Source: Pseudomonas sp. CAN1 (GTDB lineage Bacteria > Pseudomonadota > Gammaproteobacteria > Pseudomonadales > Pseudomonadaceae). Taken from it: a DNA stretch of 64,000 nt. Position numbers and translations under genes: made by a program. Below, piece by piece: positions 34,314-43,623 of the stretch. Within the stretch, counting starts at the first letter, position 1, and each line of letters begins with the position of its first letter. The notes beneath the pieces are model-generated. The model ran no database searches and was not told where the DNA came from. It saw nothing but the letters and a program-made list of their open reading frames with translations. The stretch is taken from positions 16,679 to 80,678 of the forward strand of contig NZ_JASMRU010000020.1 of assembly GCF_030462585.1 (NCBI RefSeq), given 5' to 3'.

Positions 34314-34691
34314 TTAGCTCGCGCGCTTGGCCGCGATGGCAGTGACTTCCACCTTCATGCCTTCGACCGCCAGCTCGGAGATGCCCACAGCGGCGCGCAC
34401 CGGGTAGGGCTTGGCGAAGAAGCTGCAGTACACCTCGTTGAACGCGGCACGGTCGGCCATGCTGGTGAGGTAGATGGTCAGGTGCAGCACGTGGTCCAGG
34501 CCGCTGCCGGCCTTTTCCAGGGCCAGTTGCAGGCTGCGCAGGGTCGCCACGCTCTGGGCCTTGATGTCGCCCAGTTCCAGGCTGCCGTCCTCGAGGGTCG
34601 GGATCTGCGTGGAAACCAGCAGGCCGCCGAAGCCGGCGACGTCGGAGGAGATCGATTCAGGGTCCGCGTCGGGGATGAAGGTAGGCGTCAT
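34314..34691 (-). CDS. RidA family protein
   Basis: This 125-aa protein has the Rid (YjgF/YER057c/UK114) pattern: GGLLVSTQIPTLEDGSLELGDIKAQ, LRSLQLALEKAGSGLDHVLHLTIYLT, and PVRAAVGISELAVEGMKVEVTAIA. RidA hydrolyses reactive enamines and imines. The usual arginine that binds the carboxylate is present at the PVRAAVG position. The start at 34691 is chosen because the conserved fold begins there; the extension to 34724 adds an unrelated peptide. Which Rid subfamily it belongs to is not certain. Confidence 0.85.
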   Translation of the reverse strand: MTPTFIPDADPESISSDVAGFGGLLVSTQIPTLEDGSLELGDIKAQSVATLRSLQLALEKAGSGLDHVLHLTIYLTSMADRAAFNEVYCSFFAKPYPVRAAVGISELAVEGMKVEVTAIAAKRAS

Positions 34692-35141
34692 GGGACAAAT
34701 CTCAGCTATCGGTGAATGGGGCACGTCGTCGCACGAGGTGCGGCGGTCGGGTCGCGCAGCTTAGCCGCATCGCTACGCCGCGTGCCATGTCACCGTGCCC
34801 GCAGCTCCCGAATACGGCCGTATTGCCTATATCCATGAAACTTCAAAATGAGTTATGGCAACTTCACGAAAGTGCGGATTATTACAATTTTAGACATACA
34901 CCTTTTCATAATCCGTGATTTAAACGACGAACTCTTTCGGCATTATGACGTCGGCTCTCCCACGCTTGGAGCAATTCGTGGGGGAATACAAAGCCAGTTA
35001 ACTGCAACAATGCCAACGCAACTTCCTGCGATTTTCCGCCGTGGTCAATCCATGTTCGGATTCATTGTGCCTGCCTATAAAAATGTCCGGCTCTCACGCA
35101 CCTCATCGAGCCGGTCCTCCAAGACTCTAGGGGCAATATCC
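34692..35141. promoter_or_regulatory. AT-rich upstream region of the porin gene
   Basis: These 450 nt are AT-richer than the surroundings. A perfect 8-bp inverted repeat, CGGATTAT (34875-34882) and ATAATCCG (34908-34915), is present. TATAAA at 35075-35080 is a possible -10 box of the porin promoter. The open frame that extends the porin to 34848 has no ribosome site or signal peptide and is rejected. Confidence 0.45.
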
Positions 35142-36470
35142 ATGAAGCACCTCAAACGCAGCGCCATCGTCCTCGCTGTTTCCGCCGCCGCCAGCCAGTT
35201 CGCCAGCGCCGAGCCCTTCGTCACCGACCAGGCCGCTGCCAAGGGCTTCGTCGAAGACGCCAAGCTCGACGTGCTGCTGCGCAACTACTACTACGACCAC
35301 GACGGCAAGAACGGCGCTGGTGACAACCGCGACTGGACCCAGGGCTTCCTGGCCAACTTCTCCTCCGGGTACACCCAGGGCACCGTCGGCTTCGGCGTCG
35401 ACGCCTTCGGCTACCTGGGCATCAAGCTCGACGCTGGCGGTGGCCGCGCGGGCACCGGCAACCTGCCGGTAGGCAACGACGGCAAGCCGCAGGACGACTA
35501 CGGCAAGGCCGGCGGCGCACTGAAGGTGCGCATCTCCAAGACCGAGCTGAAATTCGGCGACATGCAGCCGACCGCCCCGGTGTTCGCCGCCGGCGGCACC
35601 CGCCTGATCCCGCAGACCGCTTCGGGCTTCAACCTGTTCAGCAGCGAAATCGAAGGCCTGGACCTGGAAGCCGGTCACTTCACCTCCGGCACCAGCCCGG
35701 TCACCACCGCCCGTGACGGCGGCCTGTGGGCGGCGTATGCCGGCCGCGAGACCAGCGACGTCGACTTCCTCGGCGGCAAGTACGCGATCAACGACAACCT
35801 CAGCGTTTCGCTGTACGGCTCCGAGTTCAAGGACATCTGGCGCCAGTACTACGGCAACGTGAACTGGGTGCTGCCGGTCGCCGATGAGCAGTCGCTGGCC
35901 TTCGACTTCAACATCTACCGCACCAACGACGAAGGCCAGGCCAAGGCCGGCGAGATCAGCAACACTACCTGGTCGCTGGCAGCCGCCTACTCCTTCCTGC
36001 AGGCGCACACCGTCACCCTGGCCTACCAGAAAGTCCATGGCGACACCCCGTTCGACTACGTCGGCTTCGGCGACGACGGCGATGGCGCCACCGGTGACTC
36101 GGTGTTCCTCGCCAACTCCGTGCAGTACTCCGACTTCAACGGTCCGGGCGAGCGCTCCTGGCAGGTGCGCTACGACCTGGCGATGGATACCTACGGCGTA
36201 CCGGGCCTGAGCTTCATGGCCCGCTATGTGAATGGTACCGGCATCGACGGTACTCATGCCGACGCCGATGGCGACTATGCCGGCATGTACGGCGAAGACG
36301 GCAGCCACCACGAGACCGACCTGGAAGCCAAGTACGTGGTCCAGGAAGGCCCGGCGAAGGACCTGACCCTGCGCATGCGCCAGGCCTTCCACCGCGCCAA
36401 CTCTGACCAGACTGAGGCCGACAACAACGAACTGCGTCTGATCGTCGAATACCCGCTGTCGATCCTGTAA
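35142..36470 (+). CDS. OprD family outer-membrane porin
   Basis: This 442-aa protein has a signal peptide (1-23, ending FASA), OprD-like N-terminus (FVEDAKLDVLLRNYYYDHDGK, WTQGFLANFSSGYTQGTVGFGVDAFGYLGIKLD) and a C-terminal strand ending EYPLSIL. OprD-family channels take up basic amino acids, small peptides, aromatic or organic acids; the substrate is not deducible here. Neighbours give no catabolic hint. A strong terminator is at 36719-36744, so it is monocistronic. Confidence 0.92.
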   Translation: MKHLKRSAIVLAVSAAASQFASAEPFVTDQAAAKGFVEDAKLDVLLRNYYYDHDGKNGAGDNRDWTQGFLANFSSGYTQGTVGFGVDAFGYLGIKLDAGGGRAGTGNLPVGNDGKPQDDYGKAGGALKVRISKTELKFGDMQPTAPVFAAGGTRLIPQTASGFNLFSSEIEGLDLEAGHFTSGTSPVTTARDGGLWAAYAGRETSDVDFLGGKYAINDNLSVSLYGSEFKDIWRQYYGNVNWVLPVADEQSLAFDFNIYRTNDEGQAKAGEISNTTWSLAAAYSFLQAHTVTLAYQKVHGDTPFDYVGFGDDGDGATGDSVFLANSVQYSDFNGPGERSWQVRYDLAMDTYGVPGLSFMARYVNGTGIDGTHADADGDYAGMYGEDGSHHETDLEAKYVVQEGPAKDLTLRMRQAFHRANSDQTEADNNELRLIVEYPLSIL

Positions 36471-36862
36471 TTCAGCGCAACTCTTCAGCGCAACACTCTG
36501 GCTGATTTATTGGCCGGGGCAACTTTCGGATTCGTCTGACTGTTTGCCCCGTGCCCAGTCGAGATTATTACGCCCGCGCAGAAAGTCTCTTCCCGGAATA
36601 ACGGTTTATCCCGCTGCTGCAACTTTCTAGAATCACCCCATCTTCCCGCTTCCGCACTTTCCCTGCGGAAGACAACTCCTGACGTTGATATTGTGATTGC
36701 TCCTTCGACGTCCTTCGAGCCGCTCCCCTGGAGCGGCTTTTTTTATTCCGCGGTTTTCATCCCCGCAGGCTTTCTGAACAAAAACTGATCGATTTGTCGA
36801 ACCGGTCGGTCCAAACCTTCGACGACGCGGCGATCCCGCCCGCAGCGAAGGAGGCACCTCAG
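36471..36862. other. Intergenic region after the porin gene
   Basis: These 392 nt hold a terminator at 36719-36744 and otherwise no gene. The promoter of the following small gene must lie in the last 110 nt. Confidence 0.55.
36719..36744 (+). terminator. Strong intrinsic terminator
   Basis: GCCGCTCC-CCT-GGAGCGGC followed by seven T. It lies 250 nt after the porin stop, so it may end the porin transcript or a short RNA from this gap. Confidence 0.88.
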
Positions 36863-37207
36863 ATGAGCACGATGACTCTGGAAGGCTGGTGCAAGACCAC
36901 TGCCGAGCAGAAACCCACCCCGCTGGAAGACATCCGCTTCTACGTCACCGACGTGGACCGCCTGCACCTGGAACAGGCCGAGGAATACCTGCAGAAGAAC
37001 GACCAGAAGGAAATGATGGTCGATGCCGACATGAACACCCTGGAACTGCAGATGCCCGAGGGCTACGGCCCGCTGGCCGACTGCATGTTCCGCGTGTACC
37101 TGGGCGGCACCGAGCACCGCGGCCAGTTCCACCTGGTCGGCCATCGGGCCAGCGATGGCAGCCTGATCTACACCAATGCCGTGCTGATCGACCAACTGAT
37201 CAACTGA
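36863..37207 (+). CDS. Conserved small protein of unknown function
   Basis: This 114-aa soluble protein starts at an ATG preceded by GAAGGAGG. It has no signal peptide, membrane segment or motif I recognise. It is acidic and alternates helix-like and strand-like stretches (TPLEDIRFYVTDVDRLHLEQAEEYLQKND, MPEGYGPLADCMFRVYLGGTEHRGQFHLVGHR). Codon use matches the host, so it is probably a real core gene. It lies between the porin and a diguanylate cyclase without coupling to either. Confidence 0.7.
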   Translation: MSTMTLEGWCKTTAEQKPTPLEDIRFYVTDVDRLHLEQAEEYLQKNDQKEMMVDADMNTLELQMPEGYGPLADCMFRVYLGGTEHRGQFHLVGHRASDGSLIYTNAVLIDQLIN

Positions 37208-37399
37208 CGGCCATCGACCCTGCCGCCCACTCCGGGCGGCGGCTCCCCGTGCACGCTCGTCGCCGCCGATGCAGGCGGAGATTGTGGCGGCTCACCTGCC
37301 CGTGATTTCATAAAGCCACCTGCGTCCGCCTGCCGCATGTCGAGCGCGCGGCCAGCCCAGAGAACCCCGCCCATCCTCCGTTGAAGAAGCTGCTATCGG

Positions 37400-39070
37400 A
37401 TGCGAACTTCCAGTGAACCTGGGGTAAAGGAGTACGGGCAATACGACAGCCTGCTGCGTCTGGCCCGCCATGCCGGTGGCGATTGCGCCGTGCTGCTCGT
37501 CGACCTGCGCGGCCATCTGCTCGGCCAGAGCGGCATCGACGATGCCGAAGCGCTGTCGCTGGCCACCCTCCTCTCCCTCGATGCCGCCACCAGCCCACTG
37601 CGCCACCACGGCCGCAGCCTGCACCTGCTGGCCAGCGAAACGCTGCGCGACGAGGAAGGATTCCCCCAGGCCCGCCTGCTGTTGCTCGACAACCGCGAGC
37701 GTCGCCTCGACGACACGCAGCAGGCCCTGCTGCAGGACGTGATCAAGCTGGGCGAAGCCCTGCTGGAACACCTGCGTGCACCGCGCCGGGAAAGCGAGCG
37801 CCGGCTGACCCTGGCGGTCACCGGCAGCGGCACCGGCATCTGGGATCGCCAGGTGCAGAGCGGCGAGATCCACTATTCCAGCGCCTGGAAATCCCTGCTT
37901 GGCTACAGCGACGACGAGGTCGGCTGGCGCATCGAGGATGCCTACACCCGAGTGCACCCCGACGACCTGGGCTACGTGCAGGCGACCATGCGTGAGCATT
38001 TCGAAGGCCGCAGCGAATCCTACGAAGTGGAGCACCGCCTGCAGCACAAGGACGGTCACTACATCTGGGTCTGCAGCCGCGGCAAGGTGGTCGAGCGCGA
38101 TGCCGCCGGCAACGCCCTGCGCATGCTCGGCACCACCACCGACATCACCGCCCTGCGCCTGGCCGCCGAGCAGCTGCGTGACAGCGTGCAGTTGCTGACC
38201 GACCTGACCAATGAAATCCCCGGCATGGTCTTCCAGTTCCGCCGCCTGCCCGACGGCACCGGCACCTTCCCCTATGTCAGCGCCGGCGTGCTGGACATCT
38301 ACGGCATGCGCCCGGAACAGGTGCATAACGACTCCAGCTTCCTGCGCCAGGTCATCCACCCGGAAGACCTCGCCACGTGCCTGGCCTCCCTGGAGAACTC
38401 CGCCGCCCAGATGCAGCCCTGGCGCCACGAATACCGCGTGGTGATCCCCGAGCGCGGCGTACTCTGGCGCCAGGGCAACGCGCATCCCAAGCGCCTGGAT
38501 GACGGCAGCCTGATCTGGCACGGCTTCATCACCGACATCACCGAGCGCAAGCGCATCGAAGCCGAGCTGCAGCTGCTGGCGACCACCGACTACCTGACCC
38601 AGCTACCCAACCGCGGCCACTTCATGCAACTGATCGAAGCGGAGCTGGGCCGCGTACAGCGCAATGTCGAGCGCAGCGCGGCGATCCTGATGTGCGACAT
38701 CGACCACTTCAAGTCGATCAACGACCGCTGGGGCCACGCCGTGGGCGACGAGGCGCTGCGCCACTTCGCCGGCATCCTCGCGCGCGCCATCCGCCGCATC
38801 GACTTCGCCGGGCGCATGGGTGGCGAGGAGTTCGCCGTGGTGCTGGGCGATGCGGATATAGCCAGCGCCGAGACCTTCGCCCAGCGCCTGCAACAGCAAC
38901 TGGCCGACCAGCCGCTGATGCACGGCGGCCAGCGCATCCCGCTGACCATCAGCATTGGCGTGGCCACGCTGGCGACCGACGACAGCTCCGCCGAGGCTGC
39001 CCTCTCGCGCAGCGACAGCGCCCTGTACCGCGCCAAGCAGAACGGTCGCAACCGCGTCGAGAGCCACTGA
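37400..39070 (+). CDS. PAS-PAS-GGDEF diguanylate cyclase
   Basis: This 556-aa cytoplasmic protein has an N-terminal region of about 120 residues without clear family, two PAS domains (about 133-255 with GYSDDEVGWRIEDAYTRVHPDD, and about 265-380 with IYGMRPEQVH), each closed by a PAC-like TDIT motif, and a GGDEF domain (about 390-555) with TDYLTQLPNRGHF, DIDHFKSINDRWGH and GGEEF. No membrane segment is present, so it senses a cytoplasmic cue. The catalytic signature is intact. Confidence 0.92.
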   Translation: MRTSSEPGVKEYGQYDSLLRLARHAGGDCAVLLVDLRGHLLGQSGIDDAEALSLATLLSLDAATSPLRHHGRSLHLLASETLRDEEGFPQARLLLLDNRERRLDDTQQALLQDVIKLGEALLEHLRAPRRESERRLTLAVTGSGTGIWDRQVQSGEIHYSSAWKSLLGYSDDEVGWRIEDAYTRVHPDDLGYVQATMREHFEGRSESYEVEHRLQHKDGHYIWVCSRGKVVERDAAGNALRMLGTTTDITALRLAAEQLRDSVQLLTDLTNEIPGMVFQFRRLPDGTGTFPYVSAGVLDIYGMRPEQVHNDSSFLRQVIHPEDLATCLASLENSAAQMQPWRHEYRVVIPERGVLWRQGNAHPKRLDDGSLIWHGFITDITERKRIEAELQLLATTDYLTQLPNRGHFMQLIEAELGRVQRNVERSAAILMCDIDHFKSINDRWGHAVGDEALRHFAGILARAIRRIDFAGRMGGEEFAVVLGDADIASAETFAQRLQQQLADQPLMHGGQRIPLTISIGVATLATDDSSAEAALSRSDSALYRAKQNGRNRVESH

Positions 39071-39454
39071 AGGCAAACCCGCGAGGCAGAGCGCGCCGCC
39101 CGGCGCGCCTGTGGGTGATCCCGAACAGAGCCATGAAAAAATGTGCAGAATTTTTCACCATTAGCGCTGCGCGTTTTAAATAATGGACTTTTCAGCACGC
39201 TCGGTTATTTGAAAAAATCCTTTAAAAACAAGATGTTGAAATAATTGTCCGACAAGAATTCGGCCATTATTTTTGACGCCCTCTGTCGAATTTGTTTGAC
39301 ATATTTAACGGCTCTGGCAGGCTGGTAGGCAGGTTTCGACCGGGAATCATCGCCTTCTGTGCGCTCCCGGCAGTGCTCGAGGCCTCAGGTAGCGCTCCTT
39401 TCAGCTGCGCGCCTGCACAAAAACGATGGGCTGCAGCTCGTCCAAAGGTGACAT
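39071..39454. promoter_or_regulatory. AT-rich promoter region of the glutamine amidotransferase gene
   Basis: These 384 nt are AT-rich with T- and A-tracts (39115-39300). TTGACA at 39296-39301 resembles a -35 box but no good -10 was found at 17 nt. No gene is seen. Confidence 0.4.
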
Positions 39455-40258
39455 ATGTCCAACAGCAACATTGGCAACAAGAAACAGACTCTCCGTAAAC
39501 CCGTCGTACTGATGTCCATGGGCAGCCAAGAGCGCAAAGGCCACGACTATCAGGTAATGACCCACAAATACATCGTGCCCCTGGTTGAACAGTCCGATTG
39601 CGTGCCGGTACTGGTTCCGACCTGCTGCGGCATCGAAGACCTCGAGCAGTACCTGGACATGGCCGACGGCGTGTACCTGACCGGCGCCGGCAGCAACATC
39701 GATCCGTCCCTGTACGGCCAGGAGAACGAAACTCCCGGCAAGGGCCAGGACAAGGACCGCGACAACTTCGACATCCCGTTGATCAAGGCCGCCATTGCCC
39801 GTGGCCTGCCGATCTTCGGCGTGTGCCGCGGCATGCAGGAAATCAACGTCGCACTGGGCGGTGATATCTACCAGAAGGTCTATGCCGAGCCCGGCTTCAA
39901 TGACCATCGCGAGAACCCCGAAGACCCGGTCGATGTGCAGTACAGCCAGGTCCACGGCGTTCGCCCGATCCAGGGCAGCTGGTTGCAGAAACTGCTGGGC
40001 GACGAGATCCGCGTCAACTCGCTGCACGGCCAGGGCCTGAAGAACCTGGGCAAGGGCATCGAAGCCATCGCCCACGCCGAAGACGGCCTGGTCGAGGCGA
40101 TCCACGCTCCGACCCTTTCGCCCTTCCTCTTCGCAGTGCAGTGGCACCCGGAGTGGCAAGCCGCGAAGAACCCTGACTCGGTGAAGATCTTCCAGGCGTT
40201 CGGCGATGCTTGCCGCGCCCAGGTGAAGAAGAAGCAGGCCCGCGCACTGGCTGCCTGA
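39455..40258 (+). CDS. Class I glutamine amidotransferase, gamma-glutamyl-GABA hydrolase type (peptidase C26)
   Basis: This 267-aa enzyme belongs to the PuuD-like family that hydrolyses gamma-glutamylated amines in polyamine breakdown. The triad is C124 in GVCRGMQEIN, H231 and E233 in QWHPEW. YLTGAGSNIDPSLYG is a typical family signature. Pseudomonads carry several paralogues (Pau/Spu), and no glutamylpolyamine synthetase is adjacent, so the exact substrate is open. A terminator follows directly. Confidence 0.88.
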   Translation: MSNSNIGNKKQTLRKPVVLMSMGSQERKGHDYQVMTHKYIVPLVEQSDCVPVLVPTCCGIEDLEQYLDMADGVYLTGAGSNIDPSLYGQENETPGKGQDKDRDNFDIPLIKAAIARGLPIFGVCRGMQEINVALGGDIYQKVYAEPGFNDHRENPEDPVDVQYSQVHGVRPIQGSWLQKLLGDEIRVNSLHGQGLKNLGKGIEAIAHAEDGLVEAIHAPTLSPFLFAVQWHPEWQAAKNPDSVKIFQAFGDACRAQVKKKQARALAA

Positions 40259-40280
40259 TTCGCTTCCCGCGTCATGAAAG

Positions 40281-40307
40281 AGCCCGGCCTTGTGCCGGGC
40301 TTTTTCG
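40281..40307 (+). terminator. Terminator of the glutamine amidotransferase gene
   Basis: AGCCCGGC and GCCGGGCT form the stem, followed by TTTTCG. Confidence 0.85.
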
Positions 40308-40363
40308 TTTCCGCTCCTTTGCAGAAGCAGCCGTCTTCCTTCAAGAATCCGTGCTTGGGTTTT

Positions 40364-40482
40364 CCCCCCTCACCCCAACCCTCTCCCTCAGGGAGAGGGG
40401 GTGGATCGAGCCGGCTGACGCCACGGTTTCGTCCTACACCTAACGGTCCCCTCTCCCCCTGGGAGAGGGCTAGGGTGAGGGC
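40364..40482. repeat. Inverted pair of CCCTCTCCC-family hairpins
   Basis: Copies at 40364-40402 and 40448-40482 face each other. The remaining intergenic sequence to 40653 shows no gene. Confidence 0.85.
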
Positions 40483-40653
40483 CGATCTCGAGCGCCGCAC
40501 TACCAGGTTGAGGCAGGCCGCTCTTTGGAAAGCCTTGCGACGGCACTCCTCGACGTCATCAGCCGCGCGAATGGCGCACCCTGCACGCCCTTGAGGACAC
40601 ATCCGGCTAACCTTGGCGGTCAGCGAACTCGCTTTGATGAACAAGGTGCAGCC

Positions 40654-41427
40654 ATGAGCAACGATCTCTTCTCCCTGGCCGGCAGGACCGTGCTGGTCAC
40701 CGGCGCTTCCAGCGGCATCGGCGCGCATCTGGCACGGGTGGCCGCGCAGGCCGGCGCCCGCGTGGTCCTCGCAGCCAGGCGTACCGAGCGGCTGGCGCAG
40801 CTGGCGGATGCGATCCGCGCCGAAGGTGGCCAGGCCCACGCCGTGGCGCTGGACGTGACCGACCGCGCCAGTGTCGAGGCCGCCTTCGACAGCGCCGAGG
40901 CAGCGTTCGGCGTGGTAGACGTGGTGCTCAACAATGCCGGCATCGGCAATGGCCAGCGCGCCCTGGAAGTCAGCGAGGAAGACTGGCGCCACATGCTTTC
41001 CACCAACCTCGACGGCGTCTGGCGCGTTGCCCAGTGCGCGGCGCAGCGGCTGGCCAAGGCCCGGCTCGGTGGCAGCATCGTCAACATCGCCTCGATCCTC
41101 GGCCTACGCGTGGGCGGCGGTTACAGCCATTACTGCGCGGCGAAGGCCGGCGTGGTGCAGCTGAGCAAGTCCCTGGCGCTGGAACTGGCGCGCTTCAATG
41201 TGCGAGTCAACGCCATCGCGCCGGGCTACTTCAAGACCGAAATGAACGACGCCTACTTCGACAGTGACAAGGGCCAGGCGTACATCCGCGACACCGTGCC
41301 GATGCGTCGCCTGGGCCAACTGACGGAACTGGAAGGCCCGTTCCTGCTGCTGGCCAGCGATGCCGGCGCCTTCATGACCGGCGCGGTGCTCGCGGTGGAC
41401 GGCGGGCACCTGGTGAGCAGCCTCTAG
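40654..41427 (+). CDS. Short-chain dehydrogenase/reductase
   Basis: This 257-aa oxidoreductase has the Rossmann motif TGASSGIG (16-23), NNAG (93-96), catalytic S147, Y160 and K164 (YCAAK), and AARRTER after strand 2, which favours NADP(H). Substrate is unknown; members with this overall pattern act on 3-oxoacyl or sugar/steroid-like substrates. The ATG at 40654 matches the family length. The stop codon overlaps the end of a chromate-transporter remnant on the other strand. Confidence 0.88.
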   Translation: MSNDLFSLAGRTVLVTGASSGIGAHLARVAAQAGARVVLAARRTERLAQLADAIRAEGGQAHAVALDVTDRASVEAAFDSAEAAFGVVDVVLNNAGIGNGQRALEVSEEDWRHMLSTNLDGVWRVAQCAAQRLAKARLGGSIVNIASILGLRVGGGYSHYCAAKAGVVQLSKSLALELARFNVRVNAIAPGYFKTEMNDAYFDSDKGQAYIRDTVPMRRLGQLTELEGPFLLLASDAGAFMTGAVLAVDGGHLVSSL

Positions 41428-41590
41428 AACGAACCGGCCAGGCCTCCACCCAGCGCGCCAAGCAGAACCAACGCCCAGGGCGGCAGGCGGCCGCTGAGCA
41501 GCGGCTGGAAGGCCTGCGCCGCCGGCCCGCCAAAGGAAGCCGGGCCCAAGCGCAGGAAGATCAGGAAGGCAGCCCAGAGAGAATCGCGCG
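41424..41590 (-). pseudogene. Remnant of a chromate transporter (ChrA family)
   Basis: On the minus strand an open frame of about 54 codons reads RDSLWAAFLIFLRLGPASFGG then PAAQ, the hallmark N-terminal motif of ChrA, running directly into LPPWALVLLGALGGGLAGSF and a stop, which looks like the C-terminal end of the same family. Around 350-400 residues between these parts are missing. No start codon or ribosome site is evident. It is best read as an internally deleted relic. Confidence 0.6.
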
Positions 41591-41664
41591 ACCTCGGTTC
41601 GGTCCTGGGCGGTTATCAGAGGAAGCGGATCGAACAGCCCGGCAGCTCGATGTTGCCGGGTAAC

Positions 41665-42918
41665 TTACTCCCCCAGCTCACGAAGCCGCTGTTCGAGGAA
41701 GCGCCGTTCCGGCTCCAGCTTTGCCAGTTCCAGGGCACGTTCATAGGCTTCGCGGGCGTCCTCGCGCAGCCCCAGGCGGCGGCAGAAGTCGGCGCGGGCG
41801 GCGTGGGCGAGGTGGTAGTCGCTCAGCTCGCCGCGGGCGAGGATGGCGTCCACCTGGGCGAGCCCTGCTTCCGGGCCGTCGCGCATGGCCAGGGCCACGG
41901 CGCGGTTGAGCTCGATCACCGGCGAGGGCTGCATGGCCAGCAGCAGGTCGTAGAGGCCGACGATCTCCGCCCAGTCGGTGCTGGCCATGTCGGCAGCCGC
42001 GGCATGCACGGCGGAGATCGCCGCCTGCAGGGTGTAGGGACCGACGCGGCGGGTGGCGAGTGCGGCAGTGATCAGTTGCTGGCCCTCGTCGATCAGCGCG
42101 CGGTTCCAGCGCGAGCGGTCCTGGTTTTCCAGCAGCACCAGTTCGCCGTCTTCGGCGGTGCGCGCCTCGCGCCGAGACTCGTGCAGCAGCATCAGCGCCA
42201 GCAGGCCCATCACTTCGGATTCGGGTAGCAGTTCGAGCAGTTGCCGGCCCAGGCGGATGGCTTCGGCGGACAGGTCGGTGCGGGTCAGCGAGTCGCCGGC
42301 CGAAGCCGAATAGCCCTCGTTGAACACCAGGTAGATGACCCGCAGCACGCTGGCCAGGCGCTCGGGCAGCTCGGCGGCTTCGGGCACCTGGTAGGGAATC
42401 TGCGCGTCGCGGATCTTCGCCTTGGCGCGGACGATGCGCTGGGCGATGGTCGAGGGCGTGGCCAGGTAGGCGCGGGCGATCTCCTCGGTCTTCAGGTCGC
42501 AGACTTCGCGCAGGGTCAGCGGTACCTGCGAGTCTGCCGGCAACGCCGGGTGACAGCAGGTGAAGATCAGTCGCAGGCGGTCGTCCTCGACGCTTTCGTC
42601 GGCCAACTCCTCCACCGATTGCGCGTCGATCTCCAGCTGCTCGGCGATCTGCGTCAGCGAGGCATCGAAGCGCGAACGCCGGCGCAGGCCGTCGATGGCC
42701 TTGAAGCGCCCGGCGGAGACCAGCCAGGCGCGCGGGCTGGTCGGCACGCCGTCGCGCCGCCACTGGTCCACGGCGGCGGCAAAGGCTTCGTGCAGGGCTT
42801 CCTCGGCCAGGTCGAAATCGCCCAGCAGGCGGATCAGCGTGGCCAGCACACGGCGCGATTCGCGGCGGTAGATGGCGTCCACCACGTCACGCAGGGGCTG
42901 GTCGGCGTACTCGTGCAT
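41665..42918 (-). CDS. ECF sigma factor, ECF42 type with C-terminal TPR-like domain (DUF6596)
   Basis: This 417-aa protein has a sigma-70 region 2 (about 15-80, DAIYRRESRRVLATLIRLLGDFDLAEEALHEAFAAA), region 4 (about 120-175, with EEIARAYLATPSTIAQRIVRAKAKIRD) and a long helical C-terminus (about 190-415) as in ECF42 sigma factors, which lack an anti-sigma factor and are usually linked to YCII proteins. A YCII gene is indeed five genes upstream in the same operon. The start at 42918 (MHEYADQP) is chosen; the frame to 43104 runs through a REP hairpin. It is the last gene of the cluster. Confidence 0.92.
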   Translation of the reverse strand: MHEYADQPLRDVVDAIYRRESRRVLATLIRLLGDFDLAEEALHEAFAAAVDQWRRDGVPTSPRAWLVSAGRFKAIDGLRRRSRFDASLTQIAEQLEIDAQSVEELADESVEDDRLRLIFTCCHPALPADSQVPLTLREVCDLKTEEIARAYLATPSTIAQRIVRAKAKIRDAQIPYQVPEAAELPERLASVLRVIYLVFNEGYSASAGDSLTRTDLSAEAIRLGRQLLELLPESEVMGLLALMLLHESRREARTAEDGELVLLENQDRSRWNRALIDEGQQLITAALATRRVGPYTLQAAISAVHAAAADMASTDWAEIVGLYDLLLAMQPSPVIELNRAVALAMRDGPEAGLAQVDAILARGELSDYHLAHAARADFCRRLGLREDAREAYERALELAKLEPERRFLEQRLRELGE

Positions 42919-43042
42919 GGGGCCGGTGATCCTTGGCGAGGAATGGGTCTGCCTATCCTGCACGGATTCGCGCCGGGGTGGGAGGTGGTCGGACGGATGC
43001 GACGGGGGATCGTTGCGGGGTATTTCATTGGGCAGGGCCCTT

Positions 43043-43117
43043 GTAGGAGCGAGCTTGCTCGCGAACCTCGCCGGGTCCCATGGCATCAGGCGGTTCGCGA
43101 GCAAGCTCGCTCCTACA
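43043..43117. repeat. REP doublet inside the ECF42 gene cluster
   Basis: Forward copy 43043-43067 and reverse copy 43092-43117 of the GTAGGAGCGAGC hairpin separate the sigma factor gene from the upstream SnoaL-like gene. They may reduce read-through to the sigma factor. Confidence 0.9.
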
Positions 43118-43155
43118 AGTCGAGGCCCCGGCCAGGTTTCGTGCAGAGGTCGAGG

Positions 43156-43596
43156 TTAGGGCTTGGCATCGAACAGAAGCTGCCCCGTCGCCGGATCGAA
43201 GGGAATCGAGAAGTGCTCGTGGGCGATCTTCCACTGCTCCGCCTCACGGCGCAGGCCGACGCTGACGCGCACCCAGGAAGCATTGTGCTGGCCCTGGTCG
43301 TCGGTGCCGCCGCAGTAGGCGAGGTAATGCCCGAAGGCGGTCTCGCCGCCGCCCTCGAAGCTCAGCTCGTGCATCTCGAAGGTGGGCTCCTTGCACATCT
43401 GCGTGCAGTCACGCCAGTGGCTGGCGTAGGCCTCGACGCCCTTGAACTGCAGTTGCTTCACCGCATCGAAGGCGAGGATGTCACGGGTGTAGTGGCGGGT
43501 GATGCCATCCACGTCGGAGGCGCGCACGGACTTCAGCCAGCTTTCCAGCAGCGCGTGCAGTTCGCTGTGGGTGGCGTTGTTCTGGGCAGCAGTCAT
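43156..43596 (-). CDS. SnoaL/NTF2-like (DUF4440 type) protein
   Basis: This 146-aa protein has the NTF2-like cone fold pattern (ALLESWLKSVRASDVDGITRHYTRDILAFDAV, GVEAYASHWRDC, WVRVSVGLRREAEQWKIAHEHFS). Such proteins are common cargo of ECF41/42 sigma operons and lack a defined reaction. Ribosome site AAGGAG precedes the start. It is 27 nt downstream of the DUF899 gene. Confidence 0.85.
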   Translation of the reverse strand: MTAAQNNATHSELHALLESWLKSVRASDVDGITRHYTRDILAFDAVKQLQFKGVEAYASHWRDCTQMCKEPTFEMHELSFEGGGETAFGHYLAYCGGTDDQGQHNASWVRVSVGLRREAEQWKIAHEHFSIPFDPATGQLLFDAKP

Positions 43597-43623
43597 CGGG
43601 ATTTTCTCCTTGAGAGGGTCGGA

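Noticed and set aside
39296..39301. TTGACA as -35 box of the glutamine amidotransferase promoter
   Set aside because: No acceptable -10 hexamer was found at 16-18 nt, so it was not called as a promoter.
42919..43104. N-terminal extension of the sigma factor
   Set aside because: The extra residues come from a REP hairpin (FASKLAPT) and the conserved sigma region 2 begins after the ATG at 42918. Unlike the carboxylase case, there is no coding sequence on the far side.
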